Shown here: positions 24,546 through 34,218 of the stretch, one piece after another
Layout: each line of letters starts with the position of its first letter
Position numbering within the stretch: position 1 is the stretch's first letter
NCBI RefSeq assembly: GCF_000472925.1
Contig: NZ_AXAS01000006.1
Location: 237,462-301,461 of the forward strand
DNA length: 64,000 bases
Direction of reading: 5' to 3'
Origin: Bradyrhizobium sp. Ec3.3
GTDB lineage: Bacteria > Pseudomonadota > Alphaproteobacteria > Rhizobiales > Xanthobacteraceae
Program-made: the position numbers and the translations under genes
The notes under the pieces: model-generated
The model's database searches: none
Seen by the model: the letters and a program-made list of their open reading frames with translations, nothing else
Told to the model about the DNA's origin: nothing

Positions 24546-26876
24546 ATGCAGCTCGCATCCGAGAGTGCAAAGACCGATCAGGAAGCCTCCCCGACGATTC
24601 GCGCGGCGTTGATCGATTCGCTGTTCCAAGACCCTGGCCCATTGTTCGCCGGCGCGCTTTGCGCTGCAGTTGCTGCACTGATGACGGCGTTGAAGACCGG
24701 GAACGTGTGGCTGTGGCCGTGCGTGGGGCTTTTGATACTAAGCGGCGCCGGCCGCGCCATTGATGTTGGCCAATTTCAAAATCAACGATCGAAGCTGTCG
24801 CCGAAGGATGTGATCGGGTGGGAAATTCGCTACCAGATCGGTGCGATGGCGTATGCTGCTGCGCTTGGGTTGTGGTGCATCATTGCATTGATCGGCAGCG
24901 ACGACGCGGTGGCACATATGATCGCCACTTCGGTCACACTTTGCTACATGGCCGCCGGTGGTGCTCGTACCTATGGTCGTCCTTGGATCTTTCACATCCA
25001 AGTGCTGCTGGCGTGTGGCCCGCTCACGCTCGGATTGGCCTTGCAAGGCGGTCCATATTACATCGTGATGGCGTTCCTGAACGTACTGTTCTTCTTCGCC
25101 CTCAAGCAGCTTTCCACCAGTCTGCAGGCGATGTTCGTGCGCGCCTTGCTGGCCCGCGAGCGAGAGGCATCGCTTGCGAGCCAGTTCGATACCGCGCTGA
25201 ACAATATGCCTCACGGATTATGCATGTTCCGCGCCGACGGCGTGCTGGCGGTGATGAATCGTCGCTTCGCCGATCTGATGGAGCTGTCGGACGATGTGGT
25301 CAAGCGCTGCGCTAGCGCCGCCAACATCATTTCCGCATGCGTTGCGTCAGGCGCGATCTCGGCGGAGAGCGGCAATCTGATCCTGTGCGAGATCGAGGAC
25401 GCGAGGATCCGCGAAATCACCACCACCGACCCCGATCTGCAGCGCGGGCGGACCCTGTCCTGGACGTTCCAGCCGATGGCCGACGGCGGCACGGTCATGC
25501 TGATCGAGGACATCACCGAGCGCAAGAACGCCGAAGCCCGGATCAGCCATCTCGCCCGCTATGACGAGCTGACGACACTGCCCAACCGCGTCAATTTCCG
25601 CGACGAGATCGAGCGTCTTCTCGCGATTTCGCAGCATTCCGAGCGCCTTTCGGCGCTGCTGTTCGTCGATCTCGACCAGTTCAAGCAGGTCAACGACACG
25701 CTTGGCCACCCCTGCGGCGACCAGCTCCTGTGCGCGGTGGCGAACCGCCTGCGCGAGATGCTGCGCCCCGAAGATTTCGTCGCCCGCTTCGGCGGCGATG
25801 AGTTCGTCGTGTTCCAGCAGAACCTCAATTCGCCCGAGGATGCCGCGGCGCTTGCCCGCCGCATCGTCGAGCGGCTCAGCGAGCGCTACCGCATCGACAA
25901 TCATCTGGTCGAGATCGGCGCCAGTGTCGGCATCGCACTGACCTCGCCCGAGGGCTCCAGCGCCGATACGCTTTTGAAGAATGCCGACATGGCGCTCTAC
26001 CGCGCCAAGGCCGACGGCCGCGGCACCTTCTGCTTCTTCCGCGACGAGATGGCGGCAACCGTCGAGGCCCGCCGTATCCTCGAGCTCGATCTGCGCAAGG
26101 CGCTGGCCAACGAGGAGTTCGAGCTGTTCTACCAGCCGCTGGTCAATCTGAAGTCCGGCAAGATCACCACCTGCGAGGCCCTGCTGCGCTGGAACCATCC
26201 GGTGCGTGGCACCGTCTCACCGGTCGACATCATTCCGGTCGCCGAGGATATGGGACTGATCGTGGATCTCGGCCGCTGGATCCTGCGCCGGGCCTGCATG
26301 GAATGCATGAAGTGGCCGGAAGCGGTCAGCGTCGCCGTCAACTTCTCGCCGCAGCAATTCCACCAGCGCGATGTGCTCAGCGAGATCCGCTATGCGCTCG
26401 AGGTCTCAGGGCTCCCGGCCCATCGCCTCGAGATCGAGATCACCGAGTCCTCCCTGCTGCGCAATACGCAGCTCACGCATGACATCCTGTCGCAGTTGCA
26501 CGCGCTCGGGGTCAGCATCTCGCTCGATGATTTCGGCACCGGCTATTCGAGCCTCAGCTACCTGCATAACTTCCCGATGCAGAAGGTGAAGATCGACCGC
26601 TCCTTCCTCGAAGGCATCGACACCGACCGGCCGCTGACGCTGCTGCGCGGCGTGGCGCGACTGTCCGCCGACCTCGGCATGTCAGTGGTGGTCGAGGGCA
26701 TCGAGACCAACGAGCAGCTCGAACTGATCAGCGCCGACGGCACCATCACTGAGGGCCAGGGGTATCTGTTCAGCCGCCCTGTCCCAGCCGTGCGGATGCG
26801 CCAGCTGCTGAATGCCTCCCATGGCCGGCGCGGCGAGGATCATCTCCAGGTTGTCGGCTCGCGCTCCTTCGCCTGA
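24546..26876 (+). CDS. GGDEF/EAL protein with membrane sensor and PAS-like domain
   Basis: 776 residues. The N terminus has five or six hydrophobic segments (about 30-200) acting as a membrane sensor. A PAS-like region (LDTALNNMPHGLCMFRADGVLAVMN, about 215-330) leads to the diguanylate cyclase domain with an intact RFGGDEFVV (G416-F420) and an inhibitory-site RPED five residues ahead (407-410). The EAL phosphodiesterase domain starts with EALLRWNHP (544-546) and includes DDFGTGYSSLSYL. Both catalytic motifs are complete, so it could make or degrade c-di-GMP. It lies between tolB and pal, beside an N-acyltransferase. The start has no strong ribosome site. Confidence 0.9.
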   Translation: MQLASESAKTDQEASPTIRAALIDSLFQDPGPLFAGALCAAVAALMTALKTGNVWLWPCVGLLILSGAGRAIDVGQFQNQRSKLSPKDVIGWEIRYQIGAMAYAAALGLWCIIALIGSDDAVAHMIATSVTLCYMAAGGARTYGRPWIFHIQVLLACGPLTLGLALQGGPYYIVMAFLNVLFFFALKQLSTSLQAMFVRALLAREREASLASQFDTALNNMPHGLCMFRADGVLAVMNRRFADLMELSDDVVKRCASAANIISACVASGAISAESGNLILCEIEDARIREITTTDPDLQRGRTLSWTFQPMADGGTVMLIEDITERKNAEARISHLARYDELTTLPNRVNFRDEIERLLAISQHSERLSALLFVDLDQFKQVNDTLGHPCGDQLLCAVANRLREMLRPEDFVARFGGDEFVVFQQNLNSPEDAAALARRIVERLSERYRIDNHLVEIGASVGIALTSPEGSSADTLLKNADMALYRAKADGRGTFCFFRDEMAATVEARRILELDLRKALANEEFELFYQPLVNLKSGKITTCEALLRWNHPVRGTVSPVDIIPVAEDMGLIVDLGRWILRRACMECMKWPEAVSVAVNFSPQQFHQRDVLSEIRYALEVSGLPAHRLEIEITESSLLRNTQLTHDILSQLHALGVSISLDDFGTGYSSLSYLHNFPMQKVKIDRSFLEGIDTDRPLTLLRGVARLSADLGMSVVVEGIETNEQLELISADGTITEGQGYLFSRPVPAVRMRQLLNASHGRRGEDHLQVVGSRSFA

Positions 26877-27027
26877 TATCTTTCTCTCCTCGCTAAAATG
26901 TCGATCGAGGCGCGAATCCGTAATTCTACGGGGTTAACCCTAAAATAGTGATTGTTTTGCTTAATCATTAAGGAGCTGTTAATAAATTGCCGCACGCGCC
27001 AAAGTTGTTGACGTTTAGGAGTATCGT

Positions 27028-27777
27028 ATGGAGTCTGCCGCCGCCCAGCCTGTGGTCCCGGCGCGGACGTGGGATCCGATGGAAAATGTCGACTATCGGC
27101 TCGTGGAAACGCCGGAGGAGTGGGAAGAGGTCAATAGTCTCCGCTATCGGGCCTATCTGCGCGAAGGCGCCATCCTTCCGTCCGAGTCGGAGCGGGTTAC
27201 TGACCGTTACGACGATCTGCCCAACAGTTTTACGTTCGCGGTCTACATTCGAGGAGAGCTGTACAGCTCGATCAGGATCAGTGTCCTGACCTCAAAGTGG
27301 CGCGATTCGCTCTCGTCGGAGATGTTCAGCGATCTGCTTCATCCTGAACTCGATCGGGGCAAGATTATCATCGACCCGACCCGCTTCGTGGCGGACCCTG
27401 AAAAGGTGAAGAAATTCCCGGAACTGCCGTATGTCACGGTGCGCCTTGGCTACATCGCCTGCGGTCATTTCAATGCGGATATCGGGCTTGCCAATGTTCG
27501 CGCTGAACACCGCGCGTTCTACCGGCGGGTCTTCCTGCAAGAGCCTTGGGGGCAGCCGCGGCTGTATCCCGGATTGATTAAGCCGGTCGGACTTATGGCG
27601 GCCCATTATCCGAGCATCCGAGAAAGGGTGTTCCATCGATTCCCCTTCATGCGATCCAGCGCCTTCGAGCGCCGAATGCTGTTTCAGCGCCGATCTGGAA
27701 GCAAACTTCCCCAGTTAGACGAGACCAAGAGCGCAGAGCTCGTGTCGCTTCAGGCGATGTCCTTGGGGGCCAAGTAG
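27028..27777 (+). CDS. N-acyltransferase of the LuxI/FeeM type (acyl-amino acid or acyl-homoserine lactone synthase-like)
   Basis: 249 residues. The region YRLVETPEEWEEVNSLRYRAYLREGAILP matches the opening helix of the GNAT-like LuxI/FeeM fold, with SIRISVL, KIIIDPTRFVADPE (strand with the conserved acidic and Arg residues) and GLANVRAEHRAFYRRVFL later. It corresponds best to the N-acyl amino acid synthase (FeeM) catalytic core, a sister group of autoinducer synthases. Products of such enzymes are long-chain N-acyl amino acids or signalling acyl compounds. AGGAG six bases before the ATG is a good ribosome site. It follows a c-di-GMP enzyme and precedes pal. No LuxR receptor is nearby. Confidence 0.75.
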   Translation: MESAAAQPVVPARTWDPMENVDYRLVETPEEWEEVNSLRYRAYLREGAILPSESERVTDRYDDLPNSFTFAVYIRGELYSSIRISVLTSKWRDSLSSEMFSDLLHPELDRGKIIIDPTRFVADPEKVKKFPELPYVTVRLGYIACGHFNADIGLANVRAEHRAFYRRVFLQEPWGQPRLYPGLIKPVGLMAAHYPSIRERVFHRFPFMRSSAFERRMLFQRRSGSKLPQLDETKSAELVSLQAMSLGAK

Positions 27778-28029
27778 GCCATTCCAGGAGGTGTTCCTCA
27801 GTCGAGGCCCGGCCAGGTTTCCACGTCCGCAGCTTCTTTCCGATCTGAAGTGGCTTGCCTTCACCATCACGCCACATTTACAACCCATTAACCATCGCGG
27901 TTGCTTTTCGCCGATCGGGGGCATTTGACCGGCCGTAGCAACGTCCCATCAAGGTTGACGGAACGTTCGCTTAACCAACCCCCTGTAGACCGGACGGCAG
28001 TGGACTAACGTGAGCGTGGAGGCTCCGGA

Positions 28030-28518
28030 ATGAAACATCCTATGCGTATCCTCCAGGGATTGAAGCTGGTCGCGGTGGTTGCCGTCGCGCTGTCGATGGG
28101 CGCCTGCGCCAACAAGAACCTTGCTTCGGATGCGATGGCCAACGCTGCTACGCCGGGCAGCCAGCAGGATTTCGTCGTGAACGTGGGCGACCGCGTGTTC
28201 TTCGAGAGCGATCAGACCGATCTGACGCCGCAGGCGATCGTCACGCTGGAGAAGCAGGCGCAGTGGCTCCAGAGCTATCCGCGCTACTCCTTCACCATCG
28301 AAGGTCATGCGGATGAACGCGGAACCCGCGAATACAATATCGCGCTCGGCGCGCGCCGTGCCCAGTCGGTCCGCTCGTTCCTGGCTTCGCGCGGCATCGA
28401 CCCGAACCGCATGCGCACCATCTCGTACGGCAAGGAGCGGCCGGTCGCCGTCTGTAACGACATCTCCTGCTGGTCGCAGAACCGTCGTGCCGTCACCGTG
28501 CTGAACGCGAGCTCCTGA
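28030..28518 (+). CDS. pal: Pal, peptidoglycan-associated lipoprotein
   Basis: 162 residues. A lipoprotein signal ends in LSMGAC with lipid-modified Cys26; Ala at +2 fits outer-membrane sorting. The C-terminal OmpA-like domain carries FFESDQTDLTPQA and GHADERGTREYNIALGARRAQSV, the peptidoglycan-binding segments (Asp and Arg conserved). It anchors the outer membrane to the wall and cycles with TolB/TolA. Followed by a terminator at 28567-28597 and then cpoB. Confidence 0.95.
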   Translation: MKHPMRILQGLKLVAVVAVALSMGACANKNLASDAMANAATPGSQQDFVVNVGDRVFFESDQTDLTPQAIVTLEKQAQWLQSYPRYSFTIEGHADERGTREYNIALGARRAQSVRSFLASRGIDPNRMRTISYGKERPVAVCNDISCWSQNRRAVTVLNASS

Positions 28519-28566
28519 GCGAGGCGTCGTTCCGTCAAGGAAACCTGACCAAGGAAACCTGATTTG

Positions 28567-28597
28567 CCGGCGCCCCCTTGGGCGCCGGTTTCGTTTC
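28567..28597 (+). terminator. Terminator after pal
   Basis: CCGGCGCCC-CCTT-GGGCGCCGG perfect 9-bp stem followed by TTTCGTTTC. Confidence 0.82.
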
Positions 28598-28716
28598 ACG
28601 GACCAAGTCATAGAAAGCCCTTGGTACCAGTCACATTTTTGGCGTACTCCCACTCTCAATGTTTCGCGCGGCGAGTTGTCCGCCGCGTGCCACGTCGCTT
28701 TCGTCGTCAGGGCAAG

Positions 28717-29763
28717 ATGTCATCCAGATTCCAGGCTTTTACCGGCACCGTGGCGATCGCCGCGCTGCTTTCGCTGTGCTCGCCCGCCTTCGCGCAGTCG
28801 GACGATGCCGACCCGGAGATGCGGATCGAGCGGCTTGAGAACCAGCTGCGCCAGCTCACTGGCCAGAACGAAGAGCTGCAGTACCGCAACCGCCAGCTCG
28901 AGGAGCGCCTCCGGCAGCTCGAAGGTGGCGCGCAAGGAGCCCCCGGACAGGGGCCGGCACAGCCTAATGTCGCGGCTGCCCCGCCCATGCAACCCGCGCC
29001 GGGTTATCGGCAACAGCAGCAGCCGGTGCAGCAGCCAGCCTATGAGCCGCAGGTCGCTGCGCCCGCACCGATCGTGCAGGAGCAGCCGGCGCCGGGAGCG
29101 CCCGGCACCCGCCGGCGTGGCGATGCGTTCGATCCGAATCAAAATCCCAATGCCCCCGGTGCGCCGCGCGCGCTCGGCGGCGGTCAGCAGCCGATGGCGG
29201 CGGGAGCACCGGTCGGCGCGCCCGGCGGCCGCGGCGCCGGCGAGCCGCTCGACCTTGGCAACACCGGCGGACGCTATCCGCAAGCGGCAGCGCCGGCCGC
29301 GCAGCCCGGCTATCCGGCGGCGCAGCCAGGTTATCCGGCGCCGGCCGCAGGCGGCGGTCTGGCGACCCAGCCGCCCTCGCAATCGCCGCGCGACGAGTTC
29401 GACCTCGGTATCGGCTACATGCAGCGCAAGGACTATGCGCTGGCCGAGCAGACCATGAAGACCTTTACGCAGAAATATCCGAGCGATCCCCTGCTCGGCG
29501 ACGCCCAGTACTGGCTCGGCGAGAGCTACTTCCAGCGTCAGCAATATCGTGATGCCGCAGAGGCCTTCCTCGCCGTCACCACGAAATATGACAAGTCCGC
29601 AAAAGCTCCGGACTCCCTGCTGCGGCTCGGCCAATCGCTGGCCGCGCTGAAGGAGAAGGAAGCCGCCTGCGCCGCTTTCGGCGAGGTCGGCCGCAAATTC
29701 CCGCGCGCCTCAGCCGGCGTCAAGGCCGCCGTCGATCGCGAGCAGAAGCGGGTGAAGTGCTAG
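28717..29763 (+). CDS. cpoB: CpoB/YbgF, Tol-Pal coordinating TPR protein
   Basis: 348 residues from the ATG at 28717 with a signal peptide (FQAFTGTVAIAALLSLCSPAFA). A short coiled coil (EMRIERLENQLRQLTGQNEELQYRNRQLEERLRQLEGG, about 35-72) is the trimerisation helix. A long Pro/Gln/Ala/Gly linker (about 75-210) follows, containing a repeated PGYPAAQPGYPAP. The C-terminal three TPRs start DEFDLGIGYMQRKDYALAEQTMKTF. CpoB links peptidoglycan synthesis with Tol during division. The linker is longer than in E. coli. Confidence 0.92.
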   Translation: MSSRFQAFTGTVAIAALLSLCSPAFAQSDDADPEMRIERLENQLRQLTGQNEELQYRNRQLEERLRQLEGGAQGAPGQGPAQPNVAAAPPMQPAPGYRQQQQPVQQPAYEPQVAAPAPIVQEQPAPGAPGTRRRGDAFDPNQNPNAPGAPRALGGGQQPMAAGAPVGAPGGRGAGEPLDLGNTGGRYPQAAAPAAQPGYPAAQPGYPAPAAGGGLATQPPSQSPRDEFDLGIGYMQRKDYALAEQTMKTFTQKYPSDPLLGDAQYWLGESYFQRQQYRDAAEAFLAVTTKYDKSAKAPDSLLRLGQSLAALKEKEAACAAFGEVGRKFPRASAGVKAAVDREQKRVKC

Positions 29764-29779
29764 CCGCTTTGCCTCATTG

Positions 29780-29860
29780 GAGCGTTTTCCAGCGAAGTGG
29801 ACACCGGTTCGCGTGAAGAGCCACGTTCCGATTCAATCGGAAAGGAAACGGCTCTAGAGC
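29780..29860. repeat. Dispersed repeat (GAGCGTTTTC type)
   Basis: A stretch containing GAGCGTTTTCCAGCGAAGTG and GGTTCGCGTGAAGAG, known to recur in Rhizobiales genomes; inferred from memory of such repeats, with only this copy visible here. It fills the space between cpoB and tilS. Confidence 0.45.
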
Positions 29861-29916
29861 GCTGACAATGCGGATGGCGCTGCGCTAAATAGGCGCGCCA
29901 TCCTGCGGGCAGCGTC

Positions 29917-30987
29917 ATGTCAGACGACGACAATTCTCCGATCTCGGCGCGCGAGGCGAAGCTGCTCTTCGCCGACTTAAGACGCGCGCCGGCGCTCGTG
30001 CTTGCGGTTTCGGGCGGGCCGGATTCCGTCGCGCTGATGTGGCTTGCCGCGCGCTGGCGCAAGACTCTCGCGAGAGGCCCACGGCTGATCGCAGTCACTG
30101 TCGATCATGGCCTCCGGCCGCAAGCGGCGCGCGAGGCGCGTGACGTCAAGAAGCTGGCGCAGTCGCTCGATCTGCCGCATCGGACGATGCGCTGGACCGG
30201 CGCCAAGCCGAAGACCGGTCTGCCCGCCGCCGCGCGCGACGCGCGCTACCGCCTGCTGATGCAGGCCGCGCGCGCGGCTGGAGCGAGCCATGTGCTCACC
30301 GCGCATACCCGTGACGACCAGGCCGAGACTTTGCTGATGCGATTGTTGCGCGGCAGCGGCATCGCCGGTCTGTCCGCGATGGCGCCCGTCACGGAGCGGG
30401 ACGGGATCGCGCTGGCGCGTCCGCTGCTCGATGTGCCGAAGGCGCAGCTGATCGCGACCCTGAAGCGCGCCAATATCGCTTTCGCTGACGATCCAACCAA
30501 CCGCGACACCGCCTTCACGCGCCCGCGGCTGCGGGCGCTTTTGCCGCAGCTTGCTGCCGAAGGCGGCAACGCGCGCAATCTGGCGCGGCTCGCGGCGCGG
30601 CTCGCCCGTGCCAATGCCGCCGTCGACGTGCTGGCCGACGGCGCCGAGCGCTTTCTCGCTCTGAGGGATCGCGATCGCCCGCCGCCCGATGCGCCTGCGC
30701 GAAGCTTCGAAGTCTCGACCTTCGCCACACTGCCCGAGGAGGTGCGTTTGCGGCTCCTGATGCGGGCGATCGACGCTGTCGGGCGCGAGGGGCCGGCGGA
30801 ACTTGGCAAGGTCGAGTCCCTTTTGGCGGTCCTCGACCGCGGTATTGCCGAGCGCATGGGCCGTCGCGCCGTCGGAACCAGTCGGCCGCACGTCAAGCAG
30901 ACGCTCGCCGGGGCCCTCATCAGCCTGTCCCGGGGGCGCATCCTGATCGAGCCGGCGCCGGCCCGGCGTGTCAGGGCCGGATCATGA
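29917..30987 (+). CDS. tilS: tRNA(Ile)-lysidine synthetase TilS
   Basis: 356 residues. The PP-loop ATP-binding motif SGGPDS occupies residues 32-37, followed by VTVDHGLRP and the TAHTRDDQAETLLMRLLRGSGIAGLSAM block that is diagnostic for TilS. It attaches lysine to C34 of the AUA-reading tRNA(Ile), making it lysidine. The C-terminal domain is short. Conserved order tilS-ftsH in many bacteria supports the call. Confidence 0.95.
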   Translation: MSDDDNSPISAREAKLLFADLRRAPALVLAVSGGPDSVALMWLAARWRKTLARGPRLIAVTVDHGLRPQAAREARDVKKLAQSLDLPHRTMRWTGAKPKTGLPAAARDARYRLLMQAARAAGASHVLTAHTRDDQAETLLMRLLRGSGIAGLSAMAPVTERDGIALARPLLDVPKAQLIATLKRANIAFADDPTNRDTAFTRPRLRALLPQLAAEGGNARNLARLAARLARANAAVDVLADGAERFLALRDRDRPPPDAPARSFEVSTFATLPEEVRLRLLMRAIDAVGREGPAELGKVESLLAVLDRGIAERMGRRAVGTSRPHVKQTLAGALISLSRGRILIEPAPARRVRAGS

Positions 30988-31238
30988 CACCGGCTCGCTC
31001 GCCTTGCCCCTCAGGACACCTTAACCAGGCTTAACCAGGCCGGAAAAACCCAGCCTGCCCCGCCATTATTTCCGCGGGAATCGGGCTAAGATGGGATAAA
31101 TAGTCCCATCTCGTTCCCTTGGCAGCGACCGGGGCGGCACCTAAATTGTATGCGTCTAACCGAGAGGATTCCTTGGGGATTTTCTCTAGCTTGCCCAAGG
31201 AATAGGGCCGCGATCCGCGCGACCACGAAGGAAGATCG

Positions 31239-33161
31239 ATGAACGCCAATCTGCGCAATTTCGCCCTCTGGGTCATCATTGTCTTGCTGCTATTGGCGTT
31301 GTTCACGCTCTTCCAGAATCCCGGCCAGCGCGCCTCCTCCCAGGACATCGCCTTCTCGCAGCTCCTGAGCGAGGTCGATCGGGGCAATGTGCGCGACGTT
31401 GTGATCCAGGGACCGGAGATTCACGGGACGTTCACCAACGGCTCGAGCTTCCAGACCTATGCCCCCAACGACCCGACGCTGGTGAAGCGCCTCTACGACA
31501 GCAAGGTCCAGATCACCGCGAAGGCGCCCGGCGACAACGTGCCGTGGTTCGTCTCGCTGCTGGTCTCCTGGCTGCCCTTCATCGCGCTGATCGGCGTGTG
31601 GATCTTCCTGTCGCGCCAGATGCAGGGCGGCGCCGGCAAGGCGATGGGCTTCGGCAAGTCGCGCGCCAAGATGCTGACCGAGGCGCACGGCCGCGTCACC
31701 TTCGAGGACGTCGCCGGCGTCGACGAGGCCAAGCAGGACCTCCAGGAGATCGTCGAATTCCTGCGCGATCCCGGCAAATTCCAGCGTCTCGGCGGCCGTA
31801 TTCCGCGCGGCGTGCTGCTGGTCGGCCCCCCCGGCACCGGCAAGACGCTGATCGCGCGCGCGGTCGCGGGCGAAGCCAACGTGCCGTTCTTCACCATTTC
31901 CGGTTCCGACTTCGTCGAGATGTTCGTCGGCGTCGGTGCCTCGCGCGTGCGCGACATGTTCGAGCAGGCCAAGAAGAACGCGCCCTGCATCATCTTCATC
32001 GACGAAATCGATGCCGTCGGTCGTCACCGTGGCGCCGGCCTCGGCGGCGGCAATGACGAGCGCGAACAGACGCTGAACCAGTTGCTGGTCGAGATGGACG
32101 GCTTCGAGGCGAACGAGGGCGTGATCCTGATCGCCGCGACCAACCGTCCCGACGTGCTCGATCCCGCGCTGCTGCGTCCCGGCCGCTTCGACCGCCAGGT
32201 CGTGGTGCCCAATCCGGATGTCGTCGGCCGCGAGCAGATTTTGAAGGTTCACGTCCGCAAGGTGCCGCTCGCGCCGGATATCAACCTCAAGACCATCGCG
32301 CGCGGCACGCCCGGCTTCTCCGGCGCCGACCTGATGAATCTCGTCAACGAGGCTGCCTTGACTGCCGCCCGCCGCAACAAGCGGATGGTGACCCAGGCGG
32401 AGTTCGAGGAAGCCAAGGACAAGGTGATGATGGGCGCCGAGCGCAAGTCGCTCGTCATGACCGAGGAAGAGAAGCTGCTGACGGCCTATCACGAGGGCGG
32501 CCACGCCATCGTCGGCCTCAATGTCCCGGCGACCGATCCGATCCACAAGGCGACCATCATTCCGCGCGGCCGCGCGCTCGGCATGGTCATGCAGCTGCCC
32601 GAACGCGACAAGCTGTCGATGTCGCTGGAGCAGATGACCTCGCGCCTCGCCATCATGATGGGCGGCCGCGTCGCCGAAGAGCTGATCTTCGGCCGCGAGA
32701 AGGTGACCTCGGGTGCCGCATCCGACATCGAGCAGGCCACGCGCCTTGCCCGCATGATGGTGACGCGCTGGGGCCTGTCGGAAGAACTCGGCACGGTCTC
32801 CTACGGCGAGAACCAGGACGAGGTATTTTTGGGCATGTCGGTGTCGCGGACGCAGAATGCTTCCGAGGCGACCGTCCAGAAGATCGACTCCGAGATCAAG
32901 CGCCTGGTCGAGGAGGGCTACAAGGAGGCGACCCGCATTCTCACCGAGAAGCATGCCGACCTCGAAGCGCTGGCCAAGGGCCTGCTCGAGTTCGAGACGC
33001 TGACGGGGGATGAGATCGTCGATCTCCTCAAGGGCAAGAAGCCGAACCGCGAGTCCGTGCTCGAGCCGAGCACGCCGCGCGCTTCCGCGGTGCCGCCGGC
33101 CGGCAAGTCGCGCCCGCGGCCCGATCCGGATCCCGGCCTGGAGCCGCAGCCGCAGGCGTAA
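31239..33161 (+). CDS. ftsH: FtsH, ATP-dependent zinc metalloprotease
   Basis: 640 residues, full length. Two transmembrane helices (about 5-22 and 102-122) enclose a periplasmic domain. The AAA+ module has Walker A GPPGTGKT (196-203), Walker [12 protein letters not shown] and the second region of homology ([21 protein letters not shown]). The zinc protease motif HEGGH is at 418-422. The C-terminal tail is Pro/Arg-rich. It degrades membrane and soluble regulators. Follows tilS by about 250 bases; a strong terminator follows. Confidence 0.97.
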   Translation: MNANLRNFALWVIIVLLLLALFTLFQNPGQRASSQDIAFSQLLSEVDRGNVRDVVIQGPEIHGTFTNGSSFQTYAPNDPTLVKRLYDSKVQITAKAPGDNVPWFVSLLVSWLPFIALIGVWIFLSRQMQGGAGKAMGFGKSRAKMLTEAHGRVTFEDVAGVDEAKQDLQEIVEFLRDPGKFQRLGGRIPRGVLLVGPPGTGKTLIARAVAGEANVPFFTISGSDFVEMFVGVGASRVRDMFEQAKKNAPCIIFIDEIDAVGRHRGAGLGGGNDEREQTLNQLLVEMDGFEANEGVILIAATNRPDVLDPALLRPGRFDRQVVVPNPDVVGREQILKVHVRKVPLAPDINLKTIARGTPGFSGADLMNLVNEAALTAARRNKRMVTQAEFEEAKDKVMMGAERKSLVMTEEEKLLTAYHEGGHAIVGLNVPATDPIHKATIIPRGRALGMVMQLPERDKLSMSLEQMTSRLAIMMGGRVAEELIFGREKVTSGAASDIEQATRLARMMVTRWGLSEELGTVSYGENQDEVFLGMSVSRTQNASEATVQKIDSEIKRLVEEGYKEATRILTEKHADLEALAKGLLEFETLTGDEIVDLLKGKKPNRESVLEPSTPRASAVPPAGKSRPRPDPDPGLEPQPQA

Positions 33162-33183
33162 TCGTAAGCGGCCGATCGAATTG

Positions 33184-33212
33184 AAAAACGCGGCGGCAAC
33201 GCCGCGTTTTTT
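33184..33212 (+). terminator. Terminator after ftsH
   Basis: ACGCGGCG-GCAA-CGCCGCGT stem with flanking A-run and six T, a textbook bidirectional terminator. Confidence 0.9.
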
Positions 33213-33677
33213 GTTGGCGATGGTGGTCTGCGACGCGGGCAACTCGGCACCCCGTCATTGCGAGCCACCCGGGCCGCACGAAGCGCGGCCCGGGTGGCTC
33301 GCAATTGTCGGTGTTGGTGCAGCTGTGCTCGAAACTCAGGTCTCGTGCCCCGGACGCAGCGCAGCGCCCCTTCGGCGGTGCGCTGCAGAGCCGGGGCCTA
33401 TGCAGCGGCGGTTTGCGCGGCCTTCTGGGTCCCGGCTCTGCGCCGCAACGCCAAGAGCGTTGCGGCGCGTCCGGGACACGAGAGCGAGGAAGTTCGTCAC
33501 TCACACTCGGTCATTGCGAGCCAACCGAGCAGGTGTGGGCGGGCAAAGGCGCGCACGCGCCGTGCCAATCATCTCTCGGTAACAGCGACAGAAGTGGTTG
33601 GCACGCTCGCGCTTTGCCCACGCTACAACTGAGGTTCGCAGAAGGACTGTCGATGTCTGCTCGGTGCCAACAGCAAA
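33213..33677. other. Gene-free region rich in palindromic repeats
   Basis: Contains the 21-bp-arm hairpin at 33257-33305, GC-rich repeat fragments with alternating GGCGCTGC/GCAGCG segments (33340-33490) and a GTAGGGTGGG-like element about 33533-33626. No supported reading frame. Confidence 0.6.
33257..33305. repeat. Large perfect hairpin, ATTGCGAGCC family
   Basis: Two 21-bp perfect arms (33257-33277 and 33285-33305) around a 7-base loop. Starts ATTGCGAGCC and ends GGCTCGCAAT. A similar ATTGCGA start recurs near 33512 and 20132. Confidence 0.7.
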
Positions 33678-34094
33678 CTAAGCGTCGGCCGGCGAGGGAC
33701 GATGCTTCAGCCAATAGTCGATCTGCCACCCCTCGTAGCCAAGCAATTCGCCAAAGCGCCGTTCGCGGTTGTCGGCCCAAGCTCCGGGTTCGTTCAGGAG
33801 CGTAAGCATGGCATCAATCCGCCACTCGTGGCCCGGTAAGGCGTAGAACAGCATCCGATATTCCAGCTGTGGCAGGTCAGGGCATGCTCCAATCGCTTCG
33901 CGTCTTATCAGGTGGCCAACGGCAACATGCCTGTCGAACATCCGCCAATATCGAATACAGATGTCTGGCTCACGACCGACGAACTCCATGAAATATGCGA
34001 GGGGCTTGACGCCCCTCAGCATTAGGCCGAGTTCTCTATTGGTGTGAACCAAATAGGGCAGCTGACGAAGCCATTCGGAAGGCATGTTGGGCAT
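33678..34094 (-). CDS. Hypothetical protein
   Basis: 138 residues from the ATG at 34094 (the frame is open 12 codons more). The sequence (WLRQLPYLVHTNRELGLMLRGVKPLAYFMEFVGREPDICIRYWRMFDRHVAVGHLIRREAI ... WAENR-type helix) has few alanines and no membrane helix and is unlike its neighbours in composition; its GC at third positions is also lower. I do not recognise a family. It may be recently acquired. Confidence 0.55.
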   Translation of the reverse strand: MPNMPSEWLRQLPYLVHTNRELGLMLRGVKPLAYFMEFVGREPDICIRYWRMFDRHVAVGHLIRREAIGACPDLPQLEYRMLFYALPGHEWRIDAMLTLLNEPGAWADNRERRFGELLGYEGWQIDYWLKHRPSPADA

Positions 34095-34218
34095 GTTGAC
34101 CGCACAACGTTGATTTCTGCCAAGGGGCAAACGGCGAAACGACCGGAGCGTCCACCTAAGTCTGCATCACCTTTAGAAGCGGCATCTCATTTAAAGTACA
34201 AGCCCTACAGTTCCATCC

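Noticed and set aside
31290..33242. Minus-strand open frame opposite ftsH
   Set aside because: Shadow of a highly conserved protease gene.
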